Source: Leptospira neocaledonica (GTDB taxonomy: Bacteria; Spirochaetota; Leptospiria; Leptospirales; Leptospiraceae). From it: 64,000 nt of DNA. The stretch lies in NCBI RefSeq assembly GCF_002812205.1, contig NZ_NPEA01000003.1, positions 372,001 to 436,000 on the forward strand. The letters run 5' to 3'. The notes beneath the pieces were generated by a model. It was not told the origin of the DNA. It did not search any database and saw only the letters and a program-made list of their open reading frames with translations. Both the position numbers and the translations under genes were made by a program. Below are positions 21,073 through 31,660 of this stretch, in pieces (within the stretch, counting starts at the first letter, position 1; each line of letters opens with the position of its first letter).

Positions 21073-22686
21073 CTATTCTTCTAATTCTTTTCTTAGAATT
21101 TTCTTATCAAACTTACCTACACTGGTTTTTGGGATCGCAGAAACCGACCGAATATCATCTAGCTTCGGTAATTGCCAGTGAGCAAAATTTTCCTTAAGTC
21201 GATCATGAATTCCTTTTGGATCCACTTCTTTACCTTCGACAGGAACTACAAAAATAACCGGAGCCTCGTCTCTGACAGGATCCTTCCTTCCAACGACTGC
21301 AGCTTCTAATACGTTAGGATCAGCCATGACTAAATTTTCCATATCGACGGAAGAGATCCATTCTCCTCTAGTCTTGATCAAATCCTTTTTGCGATCTGTG
21401 ATTTGCATGTAACCGAATTCATCTAGAACGACTACATCTCCAGTGCGGAACCAACCATCGGAAGTAAAAGATTCAGAAGATTCTCCGCTCTTATAAGAAG
21501 CGGCAATCCAAGGTCCTCTTACTAGAAGTTCTCCGGGAGTTTTTCCGTCTTTAGGAACATCTTTACCGTTATCATCGATTGCTCGGATCTCCACTCCCGG
21601 AACGGGTACACCTTGTTTGGCTCTATAAGAATATCTTTTATTGCCATTCCAATCTTTCATAAAACCGCGAAGATGAGATACAGTACCAACGGGAGAAGTT
21701 TCCGTCATTCCCCATGCATGGAGAATGGAGATCCCAAAATCTTTTTCAAAACCTTCGATCAGACCGCGGGGTGCCGCGGAACCTCCTACTACCATCGTAT
21801 GAAGTTTTAGATTATATTTCGTTTTCTTTAAGTGTTGGTAGAGAACATTCCAAACGGTGGGAACTCCTGCAGTCAGTGTAACTTCTTCTGACTCCAATAA
21901 CTCTGCTAGTCCGGCCCCTAGGAGATGTTTTCCGGGAAATACTAATTTACATCCGGTCATTACAGACGCGAAAGGTATCCCCCAAGAATTTACATGGAAC
22001 ATAGGAACGACAGGAAGAACAGTTTCAGCTTCTCGTATACATAATGCATCTCCCATACAGATAGACATGGAGTGTAAGTAAGTGGATCTATGAGAATAAA
22101 CCACCCCTTTCGGATTTCCAGTTGTTCCGGAAGTATAACAAATCCCCGCAGCTTCGAACTCATCTATAGGCTCGAAATTTTCTATCTCGTCTCCTGTTTT
22201 CAAAAAGTCCTCATAGGAGATCGCATTGGGAAGATTCGGAAATGGAACATTTTCTTTATCATCTATGATGATAAACTTTTGCACACCATGGATTTGGCTT
22301 AAATTTTTTTCGATCGCGAGGGCTAAGGATTTATCTACAAAGATAAATTTGTCCTTAGCTTCATTGATGATGTATGTAAGCTGCTCTGGAAATAATCGAA
22401 TATTGATCGTATGAAGAACCGCGCGAATACTCGGGATCGCAAAATACAATTCCAAGTGAACGGAATGGTTTAAGCAGAAAGTGGCGATCGCGTCTCCAGG
22501 TTTTACACCAGCTTTTCGTAATGCGCTCATCAAACGAATCGTCCTTTTGTAAAACTCCCCGTAAGTCAGTCTTTGAATGGAATTATCATGCCATTTAGTT
22601 ACGATTTCTTTATGAGGATGAACCTCTTTTGCTCTTTTTAAAATGGAAGGTAAAACCAATGGATAATCCATCATCGTAGAACGCAT
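21073..22686 (-). CDS. fatty-acid-CoA ligase, AMP-binding family
   Basis: A 537-residue adenylating enzyme. Seen are the P-loop [16 protein letters not shown], the A5-type motif GWGMTE-like [10 protein letters not shown], the GWFRTGDVV motif, the hinge [15 protein letters not shown], and a C-terminal catalytic lysine region [10 protein letters not shown]. It joins a carboxylic acid to CoA through an acyl-AMP. The sequence resembles medium/long-chain acyl-CoA synthetases used in beta-oxidation, which is the main carbon pathway in Leptospira. It is single-gene or shares a transcript with the MFS gene. Confidence 0.88.
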   Translation of the reverse strand: MRSTMMDYPLVLPSILKRAKEVHPHKEIVTKWHDNSIQRLTYGEFYKRTIRLMSALRKAGVKPGDAIATFCLNHSVHLELYFAIPSIRAVLHTINIRLFPEQLTYIINEAKDKFIFVDKSLALAIEKNLSQIHGVQKFIIIDDKENVPFPNLPNAISYEDFLKTGDEIENFEPIDEFEAAGICYTSGTTGNPKGVVYSHRSTYLHSMSICMGDALCIREAETVLPVVPMFHVNSWGIPFASVMTGCKLVFPGKHLLGAGLAELLESEEVTLTAGVPTVWNVLYQHLKKTKYNLKLHTMVVGGSAAPRGLIEGFEKDFGISILHAWGMTETSPVGTVSHLRGFMKDWNGNKRYSYRAKQGVPVPGVEIRAIDDNGKDVPKDGKTPGELLVRGPWIAASYKSGESSESFTSDGWFRTGDVVVLDEFGYMQITDRKKDLIKTRGEWISSVDMENLVMADPNVLEAAVVGRKDPVRDEAPVIFVVPVEGKEVDPKGIHDRLKENFAHWQLPKLDDIRSVSAIPKTSVGKFDKKILRKELEE

Positions 22687-22815
22687 AAACTTCTCCGCAT
22701 AAAATGTCGGGCCAAGATTATTTCATTGAATTACGTGAGGTCAAGAAGAATCAGAAGAATTTGAAATTGTTTTATCTCAAAACTGCAGTTGAGCTAAACA
22801 GAGTTAGTCGAGAGC

Positions 22816-23544
22816 TTATTTACAATACCCAGCCATCGTAAATCCCAACTCATAGGCCGTAAAAATTTGGATATTAGCAGCCCAAGCAAGCTTAGAATCG
22901 GAATCAGTTAAACCGGAAGTAGCGATCGTAAGTGGATTTAATATTTTTTGAGTGAATTCACAAGGAGAGACTGGAATGCCTTGGTCCCCTTTCATATATT
23001 TACCAAGAGAGAAGAATAAAAAGTTTCTCACAATCTGAGATTTGCCCTGCAATACATTTGCAAATTTTAAATAAGATTCTAAATTTGTTTCCAGTTCTTG
23101 CCTTGCTTTCAGGTCCAAAGGATTCGTTTTTAGTTTTGCAGAAGTTACCTGAAACTTCTTCTCCAAATCAATGCGAATTTTTTCCGCACAAAAGAACTCC
23201 GTCCCATCTTTAGCTCCTAAAGTCTCGTATTTGATCCGATAATATTCAGGATTTCCTTCTTTGTTTAAATGGAAATGTTTTCCTTCTCCTGCTTCCGGAA
23301 CATACACGATCTGGCCGGTAAGATAGGTGTCTTTACCGACTTGCTCTGTGATTTTTTTCAGGCTATCTACAAGCACCTTGTCTTTTTCCGGTACCGAGTT
23401 CTCGGATGATAGAAACAGCAAACAAGCTTCGGTCAAATTCGAATAATGTAGATATGATTCCTGGAGTCGTTTGGGAGGAGTTGCACAGTGGAGTAAGATG
23501 ATCAAGAAAGAAATAGAAAGGTAATTAGTGCTTGAAATTTTCAT
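22816..23544 (-). CDS. hypothetical lipoprotein
   Basis: A 242-residue protein with a hydrophobic N-terminus and a spirochaete-type lipobox ILLHC at residues 16-20, so Cys20 is probably acylated. The rest is mostly helical and contains no domain I recognise. It lies 6 bases after the DUF5615 toxin-like gene on the same strand, so it may be carried on the same transcript, although nothing links them functionally. Confidence 0.6.
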   Translation of the reverse strand: MKISSTNYLSISFLIILLHCATPPKRLQESYLHYSNLTEACLLFLSSENSVPEKDKVLVDSLKKITEQVGKDTYLTGQIVYVPEAGEGKHFHLNKEGNPEYYRIKYETLGAKDGTEFFCAEKIRIDLEKKFQVTSAKLKTNPLDLKARQELETNLESYLKFANVLQGKSQIVRNFLFFSLGKYMKGDQGIPVSPCEFTQKILNPLTIATSGLTDSDSKLAWAANIQIFTAYELGFTMAGYCK

Positions 23545-23550
23545 TCTTAG

Positions 23551-23943
23551 TTACTTTAAAAGCTGAATTTTCTCACCTTTAATTGGTACTATAAAACATT
23601 GCGCGGGACTAGCTTTTTGCGAGGATTTAATTATATCTGGCCATCTTCGGACGATCGAAGAAGCAAAATCCCAAAGTTTTAATGACAGCCAAGATTTTTT
23701 TAAAGCAAAGATTATAAGACCACTTTCTTTCCAAGCAGCTTTTTCATGAGGATTTGTTAGAATTTTATTATCGGCTGTTAGAACAATCCAATCTTTATCT
23801 TGTCCTAATGATCTAATCCAATCAATATCTGAAATATCTCTATTAAACTTTTCTTGGAGATGAATAACAGAATTGCTTGAATCCAAAATATCTAAAACTT
23901 TAGCGATCTTTGGAGAAAGATTGTTATCGAGAAAGAATTTCAA
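23551..23943 (-). CDS. DUF5615-type PIN-like toxin
   Basis: A 130-residue protein. It starts MKFFLDNNLSPKIAKVLD, with the acidic residue after two strands (D6) and later DISDIDWIRSLGQDKDWIVLTADNKI, the pattern of the DUF5615/Mut7-C PIN-like fold with Asp residues for metal. Family members are predicted RNases and often form a toxin with a DUF433 antitoxin. Exactly that partner lies upstream with a 2-base gap. The pairing is the strongest evidence. Confidence 0.72.
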   Translation of the reverse strand: MKFFLDNNLSPKIAKVLDILDSSNSVIHLQEKFNRDISDIDWIRSLGQDKDWIVLTADNKILTNPHEKAAWKESGLIIFALKKSWLSLKLWDFASSIVRRWPDIIKSSQKASPAQCFIVPIKGEKIQLLK

Positions 23944-23945
23944 AT

Positions 23946-24653
23946 TTAAGCGATACTCTTCTCAAATTCTATTGCATGTTTAATGTATTCTTCTTCGATC
24001 TCGAACCAATCGGCGATAGATTTTGAAGAAGGATTATTTTTATATAAAGAAAAAATAGTTTCAGTTGGAATATTATAATTCTCTACTATCGGTTTACCGA
24101 AATTTCTATTTGGATCGATTACTACATGTTTTTGCCTTCCAATCGGCCACCATCTTTGTGCAACATCAAGTTCCGAAAAATCTAACCCTTCATACAAGTG
24201 AGGAGTCAAAATCTCATCTATTGCGTATTGATTTTCAGCAAGATCAATTAATTCAATATTTTCCGATTCTTTAGCGACTCTTAGAAGAATTGTTTTTCTA
24301 TCAGTGTAAAATCGCTTTGTCGAGAAAGGGTGACTGATTTCTAAAATTTGTGCGGCTCTAATTGCGGCAGCTCTAATCGTTCTCCAACTAATCCCATAGG
24401 TACGAAATGCATTAATAAATCTAATCTCAATCAGATCTTGGAAACTGAGAGAATAATGTTTTTCAATTACAGTATAATCACGATTCCAAATAGGTTCCAT
24501 TCTAATTTTTAAGAGGGCGCTTCCATAATTATATCCTCGAACCCATCTAAAAATCCTTTGTGGGCTAACATTAGATAAGCGGGAGGCCTCGGAAACGGAA
24601 TATATCCCTTTTCCTAAGTATGAGAACTCAGATTGATTAGCAGTAGTTGCCAT
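23946..24653 (-). CDS. antitoxin: MerR-like HTH plus C-terminal DUF433 domain
   Basis: A 235-residue protein. The N-terminus reads GIYSVSEASRLSNVSPQRIFRWVRGYNYG, a MerR-like winged helix-turn-helix start. The C-terminus (about 170-235) has VVIDPNRNFGKPIVENYNIPTE and then an Ala/Glu helix, the DUF433 pattern. DUF433 proteins are antitoxins of DUF5615 toxins. Most are about 75-110 residues, so this long form carries its own DNA-binding domain and likely autoregulates the pair. The gene precedes its toxin by 2 bases. Confidence 0.72.
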   Translation of the reverse strand: MATTANQSEFSYLGKGIYSVSEASRLSNVSPQRIFRWVRGYNYGSALLKIRMEPIWNRDYTVIEKHYSLSFQDLIEIRFINAFRTYGISWRTIRAAAIRAAQILEISHPFSTKRFYTDRKTILLRVAKESENIELIDLAENQYAIDEILTPHLYEGLDFSELDVAQRWWPIGRQKHVVIDPNRNFGKPIVENYNIPTETIFSLYKNNPSSKSIADWFEIEEEYIKHAIEFEKSIA

Positions 24654-24999
24654 GGTTCAAGCCCATTATCGACTAGAGTTTTAGCCCGTACGAGCATTTT
24701 TTCGATCGTATTAGAATAACGTTAGCTACCTAATCTGGCTATTCTTTAATAGATAAGAACAATCATAACCTTAAGAATATTGATTCCGGGGATTAGGAAA
24801 AGGTTTTTTATTAGTCAAAAGGGACTCGCCGTTTCGCAATCTCACATCCTGTTTGATTGGGCTCCACGGCGTCTCAAACTTGCCTCTACACGTCCTGTGT
24901 CTCGGACGCATTCGTTACGTTCCCTATGGGTCACTACGAATGCTTTCAAGTTTTCGCTTCGAGTCCCTTAAATCTTAATTTGATATGAATAAAATTTTT
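24654..24999. other. gene-free stretch between the antitoxin gene and tRNA-Leu
   Basis: No convincing coding frame. The first part must hold the antitoxin promoter (minus strand). The second part contains the palindrome-rich element described at 24819-24969. The last 30 bases are A+T-rich and follow the 3' end of the tRNA. Confidence 0.6.
24819..24969. repeat. 151-bp element bounded by 10-bp inverted repeats shared with the tRNA-Leu 3' end
   Basis: AAGGGACTCG at 24819-24828 is exactly inverted as CGAGTCCCTT at 24960-24969. The same 10 bases occur again in direct orientation at 25008-25017, inside the T-arm region of tRNA-Leu. Inside is a second inverted repeat, GCATTCGT (24908-24915) and ACGAATGC (24936-24943), with CCC-TAT-GGG between. 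It looks like a non-coding mobile or structural remnant. No reading frame of note. Confidence 0.5.
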
Positions 25000-25081
<82 letters not shown>

Positions 25082-25197
25082 TAGTGGTTGGAGGGATTTC
25101 CATCCCTTGGGATAATTTTGGTCTTTGGGACTTTCCGTCAGCTTATTTTTGGAATTCATTGACACGATAATTAAGAGGAAAGTAGGGTCAGGATATA

Positions 25198-25779
25198 ATG
25201 AAAGAAGAACGCAAAACATCGGAGACCGACATAAAGCTCTCCCTGAATATTCGGGGCACGGGAAATTATAAATTCGATACTCAAATTCCGTTCTTCGAGC
25301 ATATGCTCTCCCATGTTTCTAAACATGGTCTTCTGGATATAGACCTTTGGTTGCGAGGCGACATAGAAATCGATTGTCATCATAGCGTTGAGGACACCGC
25401 CATTCTTCTCGGTGGGACTCTTCACAAACAATTGGGAGACAAAGCAGGGATCAGAAGATACGGTCATTATACTCTTCCTATGGACGAAGTTCTTACCACT
25501 GTTGCCGTGGATTTGGGTGGTAGGTATTATTATAAGTACACCGGCCCGGAACTCGTGGGTAAGTTTGGAATTTACGATGCAGAGCTTTCGTTGGAATTCC
25601 TACAGAAGTTTGCTTTGAATGCAAAGATGAACCTTCACGTTCATGTTCATTACGGAGAAAATCGTCATCATATCCATGAATCTATTTTTAAAGCCTTCGG
25701 TAAGGCTTTAAGAATGGCGATCGAGATTGATCCAGCTGCTGGCGGCGCAATTCCTTCCACCAAGGGTGTTTTGGAATGA
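25198..25779 (+). CDS. hisB: imidazoleglycerol-phosphate dehydratase
   Basis: A 193-residue monofunctional HisB, the seventh-step enzyme of histidine synthesis, which dehydrates IGP to imidazole acetol phosphate. The two duplicated manganese motifs are seen as HHSVEDTAI and [11 protein letters not shown], plus the family FFEHML and the C-terminal IPSTKG. No phosphatase domain is fused. Upstream, TTGACA at 25159-25164 with a TAGGGT or GATAAT nearby is a possible promoter, but the spacing is ambiguous. It overlaps hisH by 4 bases (ATGA). Confidence 0.94.
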   Translation: MKEERKTSETDIKLSLNIRGTGNYKFDTQIPFFEHMLSHVSKHGLLDIDLWLRGDIEIDCHHSVEDTAILLGGTLHKQLGDKAGIRRYGHYTLPMDEVLTTVAVDLGGRYYYKYTGPELVGKFGIYDAELSLEFLQKFALNAKMNLHVHVHYGENRHHIHESIFKAFGKALRMAIEIDPAAGGAIPSTKGVLE

Positions 25780-26408
25780 TAGCCGTTCTTGATTATGGAA
25801 TGGGGAATATTCACTCCTGCTTAAAAGCGATCTCCCTCTTTACTAAAGATTTTTCTTATACGAAGGAACCTTCTGTTTTGAAAGAGGCGGATGCGATCAT
25901 TCTTCCTGGCGACGGTCACTTTGATAAGGCAATGAGAAATCTGAACGAATCCGGTTTAAGGACCTTCGTGGATGATCACGTGAAGGCAGAAAAACCTTTA
26001 TTCGGGATTTGTATCGGTTTCCAAATTTTATTCGAAGATTCTGACGAGGTTGTTTCGGGAAATAAGAACCAAACCGTTCCCGGATTGGCTTATGTCAAAG
26101 GTAAGATCCGAAAGTTTAAGGGGAAAAACTATAAGGTCCCTCATATTGGTTGGAATAAATTATATAAAAGAAATCCTTCTAAAAGCAATTTATTGAAAAA
26201 TTTGGAAGACGAATCCTTCGCATATTTTATACACTCCTACCGTCCCGTTGGAGTGGAGAGTTCCGCGATCACTGGCTTTTGCGATTATTATGGGGAGAAG
26301 TTCCCCGCAGTGGTCGAAAAAGGAAACGTTTTCGGAACACAATTCCATCCTGAAAAATCCTATTCCTTCGGTCTAAAGATTCTGGAGAATTTTATTCGGT
26401 CCTTATGA
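25776..26408 (+). CDS. hisH: imidazole glycerol phosphate synthase, glutaminase subunit
   Basis: A 210-residue class I glutamine amidotransferase. The nucleophile motif is FGICIGFQ (Cys near residue 80), the oxyanion-type PGDGHF is at about 45, and the His-Glu pair is in GTQFHPEKS near residue 190. It supplies ammonia to HisF; no hisF follows in this window. The start ATG overlaps the hisB stop and its own stop overlaps the hisA start, so hisB-hisH-hisA is one translationally coupled unit. Confidence 0.94.
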   Translation: MIAVLDYGMGNIHSCLKAISLFTKDFSYTKEPSVLKEADAIILPGDGHFDKAMRNLNESGLRTFVDDHVKAEKPLFGICIGFQILFEDSDEVVSGNKNQTVPGLAYVKGKIRKFKGKNYKVPHIGWNKLYKRNPSKSNLLKNLEDESFAYFIHSYRPVGVESSAITGFCDYYGEKFPAVVEKGNVFGTQFHPEKSYSFGLKILENFIRSL

Positions 26409-27139
26409 TTTTAATTCCTGCCATCGATTTGTTGGATAATTGTGCTGTCAGATTATTCAAAGGTAAATACGAAGAAAAAACAATCTACTCCACCGAACCT
26501 TGGAAACTTGCCGAAGGTTTCGAAAGAAACGGTGCCACCCTTTTACATCTTGTGGATTTAAACGGTGCAAGAAACCAGATCGGAATCAATACTGAATCTA
26601 TTTCAAAAATTCGTAAATCTTCTAAACTGAAGATCCAACTAGGCGGAGGAATCCGAGATAAGGAGAAGTTGGAATATTACGATTCTATAGGTATTGATCG
26701 TTTTATTCTAGGAACTGCTGCGGTTAATAATCCGGAACTTCTGGACTTTGCTTTGAAAAAGTACGGAGAAGATAGAATCGTTGTAGCAGTAGATGCCAGA
26801 GACGGTATCGTCAAAATTGCAGGTTGGGAAGTAGACTCGGGTGTGAAGTATATGGACCTTCTGGAAAAAATGCAACAAGCAGGGATCCGTAATATTATTT
26901 TCACGGATATCGCCCAAGATGGAACTTTGGCGGGTCCAAACCTTAACGCATATAAGGAAATTTTAAGCAGATATAATTTTCAAGTAATCGCCTCCGGCGG
27001 TATTTCTTCTTTGAAAGATATCATGGCATTATCCGCATTGGGGACTTCTGTTCCGATGTATGGTGTGATTACTGGAAAAGCTTTATACGAAGGTAAAATA
27101 GATCTGGCCGAAGCTATCACTAGCCTGGGCTCCGATTAA
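26405..27139 (+). CDS. hisA: phosphoribosylformimino-5-aminoimidazole carboxamide ribotide isomerase
   Basis: A 244-residue TIM barrel of histidine synthesis (Amadori isomerase). Characteristic pieces are [64 protein letters not shown] and VIASGGISS, with the catalytic Asp residues in the first and fifth strands. It is the last gene of the hisBHA run; its start overlaps the hisH stop by 4 bases. Confidence 0.94.
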   Translation: MILIPAIDLLDNCAVRLFKGKYEEKTIYSTEPWKLAEGFERNGATLLHLVDLNGARNQIGINTESISKIRKSSKLKIQLGGGIRDKEKLEYYDSIGIDRFILGTAAVNNPELLDFALKKYGEDRIVVAVDARDGIVKIAGWEVDSGVKYMDLLEKMQQAGIRNIIFTDIAQDGTLAGPNLNAYKEILSRYNFQVIASGGISSLKDIMALSALGTSVPMYGVITGKALYEGKIDLAEAITSLGSD

Positions 27140-27234
27140 TTTTTAATTCCCTTTAATAAGCACAGATTCGCATATTTTTTCTTTCCTTTAGCCTTCCAGG
27201 TACGTATAAAGGTATTTTGTAATCGGAGTCCCGA

Positions 27235-28452
27235 ATGAAAAAACTGTCCCCTAGCTCTATCCTTGCCGTAATTTCCGGTATCGCGGCTTTTATCTCGTTC
27301 TTATTGATTCGAAAATATTTCGGCGGAGAAACTGCAGACGGACTTGCACAATCTCTTTGTGATGCAGTTAGTGAATCAGGTTCTTGTTCGAAAGTTTCCG
27401 AAAGTAGCATTTCTGCGCTTAGAGACGTTCCTTGGTTAGGAGATCTTCCGATTGCACTTTTCGGATTTGCATTTTACGGATTTGTTACATATCTTTTTGT
27501 CCGATCTGAGAAAAGTCCTGAAAACAAAGAAGGATACCTTCTTCTTTCCTTCTATATTTTGCTAGTTGGATTGGTGATAGACCTCGGATTATTTTCCGCT
27601 TCCGTCTTCTATATAGATGCGATTTGTGGACTCTGTGCAGCCACTTGGATCTCAACTTTGATCTTGGTTGCAGGGACCTTCTTCCAAATTAAAGACTATC
27701 AGGACAAGTCCTTGAAAAAAGCATTTGGGATCTTACAAGTAGAAGGTTTAAATTCTTATATAGTTGTCTTATTATTTTTAGCGGCCGGTCAGATCGGAGG
27801 AAAATCCTTCCATGATTCTTTAGTAGATGGAGATCATACAGGTGTCGCTCAAATCCAAAAACAATTGTCGGATTACGAAAAAGCGCAACCGGTTTCCATT
27901 GATCTACAAGGCTCTTCTATACAAGGAGATCCTAATGCTCCTATCACAATCGTAAAGTTTGCTGATTTCAATTGTGGTCATTGTATGGATACTTCTCATA
28001 TCTTAAAAAGAGTTTTGAGAGATTATCCAGGACTAGTAAAGATCGTTTACAAAAATTTCCCACTCGATGCGAATTGTAACCGATTGGTACAATCTCCTCG
28101 TCCGGATGCGAGTTCCTGTGTAGCTGCTTCTGCTGCGATTTGTGCTGATAAGCAGAATAAATTCCCTGCGGTTTACGAAGGGCTTTATAGAAATACTGAA
28201 AATCGTATTGCTCATTCTCCTGCTTCCGTATTAAGTTTAGCTCAACAAGAAGGATTGGATATGAATCAGTTCCGCGCTTGTTTGTCTTCTCCTGCAGTTC
28301 GTAATCAGATCAATAAAGAGGTGGATGATGCTGCTAAGGTAGAGATCCACAGTACACCTAGTTTATTTATTAATAATAAACCGATCCAAAGTGGAACTCC
28401 TAAAGAGGCGTTCTTAAGAGCTTTGATCGAAAGTTTAATTAAGAAGGTTTGA
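27235..28452 (+). CDS. VKOR domain fused to DsbA-like thioredoxin (oxidative folding)
   Basis: A 405-residue membrane protein. Residues 1-190 form a vitamin K epoxide reductase domain with about five helices, loop cysteines C42 and C51, and the quinone-side motif CGLC (131-134). Residues 220-405 form a periplasmic thioredoxin-fold domain with CGHC (247-250), like DsbA/DsbG. VKOR reoxidises the attached domain using quinone, so one polypeptide can make disulfide bonds from end to end. The gene stop overlaps the frame of the next gene, suggesting cotranscription. Confidence 0.88.
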   Translation: MKKLSPSSILAVISGIAAFISFLLIRKYFGGETADGLAQSLCDAVSESGSCSKVSESSISALRDVPWLGDLPIALFGFAFYGFVTYLFVRSEKSPENKEGYLLLSFYILLVGLVIDLGLFSASVFYIDAICGLCAATWISTLILVAGTFFQIKDYQDKSLKKAFGILQVEGLNSYIVVLLFLAAGQIGGKSFHDSLVDGDHTGVAQIQKQLSDYEKAQPVSIDLQGSSIQGDPNAPITIVKFADFNCGHCMDTSHILKRVLRDYPGLVKIVYKNFPLDANCNRLVQSPRPDASSCVAASAAICADKQNKFPAVYEGLYRNTENRIAHSPASVLSLAQQEGLDMNQFRACLSSPAVRNQINKEVDDAAKVEIHSTPSLFINNKPIQSGTPKEAFLRALIESLIKKV

Positions 28453-28460
28453 GGTTTTCA

Positions 28461-29003
28461 GTGTCGGAAGCAGCCGAGGTCTCCAAAAAGAATTTTTATT
28501 GTAGGAACTGCGGCTCTTCCATTCTTTCCGATTCGGAAAAATGTTTGTTTTGCGGTTCCTACCAGCTACCAGGAAGAATTCCATTTTTTAAATTTTTATC
28601 CGAAAGTAGATTATTTCGTACAACCTTCTTTTTTCCTTTTTCCGCTCTGATTTCATTTGCACTTCCGATCACATTTGCACTTTACCCCATTCCATTCTTG
28701 GATTGGTCTTGGGTGCTTCTAATTTCCTTTTTCTTTTTTGCATTCTCAATATTTGGATTTGTTTCGGAATGGATCTTTTTAAATAAATTCAAAGGAGATG
28801 CAAAGGATTTTAGAGAAGGTTTTTTTGAATGGCAAAAGATTCTCTATCTTCGCAATCCTTATCTTTCCTATTTCGGAATGTTCTTATTCGTATGTGTGCC
28901 TTTACTTAATTGGGAAAATCATTTTTCTTTTGCGGCGTCTTCTTCCGCGATTTGGACACTAATACTCGTATTTTTATCTAAAATTCTCATTCCACTTTTC
29001 TAA
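28461..29003 (+). CDS. zinc-ribbon membrane protein of unknown function
   Basis: A 180-residue protein starting at GTG 28461, chosen because GAGG lies 6 bases upstream; a TTG 12 bases earlier is also open. The N-terminus has a zinc ribbon with two Cys pairs, CRNCGSS and CLFCGS. Three or four hydrophobic helices follow (about 40-180), rich in Phe. The gene starts 8 bases after the VKOR stop. A zinc ribbon plus membrane segments is common among bacterial proteins of unknown role. Confidence 0.6.
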   Translation: MSEAAEVSKKNFYCRNCGSSILSDSEKCLFCGSYQLPGRIPFFKFLSESRLFRTTFFFPFSALISFALPITFALYPIPFLDWSWVLLISFFFFAFSIFGFVSEWIFLNKFKGDAKDFREGFFEWQKILYLRNPYLSYFGMFLFVCVPLLNWENHFSFAASSSAIWTLILVFLSKILIPLF

Positions 29004-29020
29004 ACATCGGAGCATTATCC

Positions 29021-30841
29021 ATGCTGAAGAAGATTCTAATCATTTCTCTATCTGCCATTTGTGTACTTTTACTTTTTCTTGGAATTTTAGTTTGGCATAC
29101 GATCAATTTCAGGCCGATCACATTAGGTTTATATTATGAAAAAATCTTTTGGGAGAATGTTCTGGATGATCCGGAAACTTTAACTTCTCTTAGAATTCTG
29201 GATTCCTGGGGAATCACTTCTCATAATTACAAATGGTCCGATTCTTCACCGGAAAAGGAAATGGAAAGAGCGGACAAAGCAAAAAGAGATCTGGAAATTC
29301 TTAAAACTTATGATTCTTCCAAGCTAAGCGGAGAAGATAAGATTTATTATAAGGCTCTGGAATGGGATCTGGAACTTGCAGCCGATTATGAAAAATATAT
29401 TTATAATTCTTACCCGGTAAATCAACTCTTCGGGGTTCAGAATCATATTCCTTCTTTTTTGGCGACTTCTCATATGATAGAAGATTACGAAGATGTTGAA
29501 TCTTATATCTCCAGACTGAAAGGTATTTCCGACAAATTGGACCAAGTAATCCGAGGTTTGGAGATTAGACAATCCAACGGAGTGATCCCACCGGATTATA
29601 TTTTAAGAAGAGTTTTGGATGAATTAAAAAATTTCCGAGTCAAAAACCCTGAAGAGAATATTCTTTATGTAAGTCTTCGCAAAAAATTAGAGAAAAATGA
29701 TGAGATCCTTTCCGATCAAAAAACTTCCTCTTTGGCTGAAGTAAAAAGGATCATAGAAACTTCCGTTTATCCCGCTTATTCCAAACTGCAGAATTTTTTA
29801 GAACAGCAACTTAAATCTGCGGATAATAAAGCTGGAGTTTGGAAACTTCCAAATGGTGAAAAGTTTTATGAACATACTTTAAAATATCATACTACTACTA
29901 ATCTTTCTCCTGAGGAAGTTCATTCTATCGGACTTTCAGAAGTGGCAAGAATCCAAACAGAGATGAAGTCCATTTTGGAAAATTCGGGTATCAAAGTTTC
30001 AAATCTGCAAACTACTATGAAGCAGTTGAGAGAAAAGCCTGAGTTCCAATTTCCTAACACTCCGGAAGGGAAAGAGAAAGTTATAGAGGTCTATAAGGAA
30101 ATTCTAAAAGAGTCGATCGAAAGATCAAAACCTATTTTTCCTTCTTGGCCAAGAGCAAAAGTTCAGGTAGAAAGAATTCCTGAATTCAAAGAAGCTGGAG
30201 CTCCTGGAGCCTATTACGAAGAACCTAGTTTGGATGGAAAACGTCCAGGTGTATTCTACGCAAACCTACGTGATTTAAAAGAAATTCCTAAGTTTGGCAT
30301 GAATACATTAACTTATCATGAAACGATTCCGGGACATCATTTACAAATTGCTTGGTCTCAAGAATTGACCTCCGCACCTAGAAAATTACGAACCACACAT
30401 TTTACTGCATTTGTAGAGGGCTGGGCATTGTATTCGGAACGACTTGCAAAAGATTATAATTTTTACTCTGACCCTTATGTGGATTTAGGGAGACTGCAGG
30501 CAGAATTATTCAGAGCAGTTCGTTTGGTCGTTGATACTGGTATTCATTATAAACGTTGGAGCAGAGAAGATGCGATTCGTTATATGTCCGACAATACCGG
30601 TATGGCTCCTAAAGAAGTGTCTGCAGAGATTGAAAGATATATAGTTTATCCGGGACAGGCCTGCTCTTACAAGATTGGAATGATCTCTTTCTTAAAAATG
30701 AGAGAAGATTGGAAGTCAGTTAAAGGAGAAACTTTCGATATCAAAGAATATCATGGCTTCGTTTTGGGTAAAGGTTCTCTTCCTCTGGAAATTTTAGAAA
30801 AAGCTTCCAAGGAAGAATTAGGACTTCTTCCTAAAAACTAA
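29021..30841 (+). CDS. DUF885 family putative metallopeptidase
   Basis: A 606-residue protein with an N-terminal membrane anchor (about 4-28). The rest is helical and matches the DUF885 family, with the zinc-binding motif [10 protein letters not shown] (HExxxGHH-like), followed by [13 protein letters not shown], which supplies the further Glu ligand. Family members are thought to be zinc peptidases, anchored to face the periplasm. It starts 17 bases after the previous gene and converges with thiD, overlapping by 4 bases. Confidence 0.78.
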   Translation: MLKKILIISLSAICVLLLFLGILVWHTINFRPITLGLYYEKIFWENVLDDPETLTSLRILDSWGITSHNYKWSDSSPEKEMERADKAKRDLEILKTYDSSKLSGEDKIYYKALEWDLELAADYEKYIYNSYPVNQLFGVQNHIPSFLATSHMIEDYEDVESYISRLKGISDKLDQVIRGLEIRQSNGVIPPDYILRRVLDELKNFRVKNPEENILYVSLRKKLEKNDEILSDQKTSSLAEVKRIIETSVYPAYSKLQNFLEQQLKSADNKAGVWKLPNGEKFYEHTLKYHTTTNLSPEEVHSIGLSEVARIQTEMKSILENSGIKVSNLQTTMKQLREKPEFQFPNTPEGKEKVIEVYKEILKESIERSKPIFPSWPRAKVQVERIPEFKEAGAPGAYYEEPSLDGKRPGVFYANLRDLKEIPKFGMNTLTYHETIPGHHLQIAWSQELTSAPRKLRTTHFTAFVEGWALYSERLAKDYNFYSDPYVDLGRLQAELFRAVRLVVDTGIHYKRWSREDAIRYMSDNTGMAPKEVSAEIERYIVYPGQACSYKIGMISFLKMREDWKSVKGETFDIKEYHGFVLGKGSLPLEILEKASKEELGLLPKN

Positions 30842-31641
30842 ATCTTAGGGTTATGATTTAAGGTCTTTGTCTTTCCTGCGGGAAATGACTGTAGGATAGC
30901 TGCATGCAGGAATTCCCTCGCCTTTGAAACAGATTCGGAAAGAGAAAATCCTTGGGCCAGATACGAAGCGATCGCAGAAGAGTAAGTGCATCCTGTTCCG
31001 TGAGGGTTGAAATCTTGTACAAAAGGTTTTGCGTATTTAAAGATCTCTCCATTCGGAAGTCCTAATATGTCCAATGCCTCTTCCGAATTTTTTATATGAC
31101 CACCTTTCAATAAAACAGGTACACCTAGTTTTTTAGAAAGGGAAATTGCTTCCGGTTCCATGGATTCGATTTTGGAAATTTCTCCCGAGCCTAAAATTTT
31201 TGCCTCATCTAGATTTGGAGTAATGAGGCTCGCCATAGGAACCAATTCGGAGATTAAAGATTGGATCGCTTCATCTTGCAAAAGTTTGGCTCCGCTGGTT
31301 GCCACCATCACAGGATCTAAAATTAATTCGAAGTTTTGCCCTTTTGCTCTATATTCTTTTAAGATTTTGGATATTTTCCGGATCAAGCTTTCCGAAAATA
31401 ACATTCCTGTCTTGATTGCCTTTACCGGAAAATATGAAAGTACTGCAAGGAGTTGCTTTTCTAAAAAGTCTGGATCTACTTCTAAAATACCTGTGACGCC
31501 GTCAGGATTCTGAGCTGTCAAACATGTGATTACGGATGTCCCGAAAGATCCTGTGGAGTTGAAAGTTTTCAAGTCCGCCTGGATCCCTGCCCCGCCACCG
31601 GAGTCTGAACCTGCAATTGTTAATACTACCGGCTTTTGCAT
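30838..31641 (-). CDS. thiD: hydroxymethylpyrimidine/phosphomethylpyrimidine kinase
   Basis: A 267-residue ribokinase-fold enzyme of thiamine synthesis that phosphorylates HMP twice. Characteristic are [20 protein letters not shown] at the N-terminus, VLDPVM-like [16 protein letters not shown], and the anion-hole motif [14 protein letters not shown]. Length is standard. It is followed 19 bases upstream by the alkyltransferase-like gene on the same strand. Confidence 0.92.
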   Translation of the reverse strand: MQKPVVLTIAGSDSGGGAGIQADLKTFNSTGSFGTSVITCLTAQNPDGVTGILEVDPDFLEKQLLAVLSYFPVKAIKTGMLFSESLIRKISKILKEYRAKGQNFELILDPVMVATSGAKLLQDEAIQSLISELVPMASLITPNLDEAKILGSGEISKIESMEPEAISLSKKLGVPVLLKGGHIKNSEEALDILGLPNGEIFKYAKPFVQDFNPHGTGCTYSSAIASYLAQGFSLSESVSKAREFLHAAILQSFPAGKTKTLNHNPKI

Positions 31642-31660
31642 TTGGAAACCTTACAATAAA

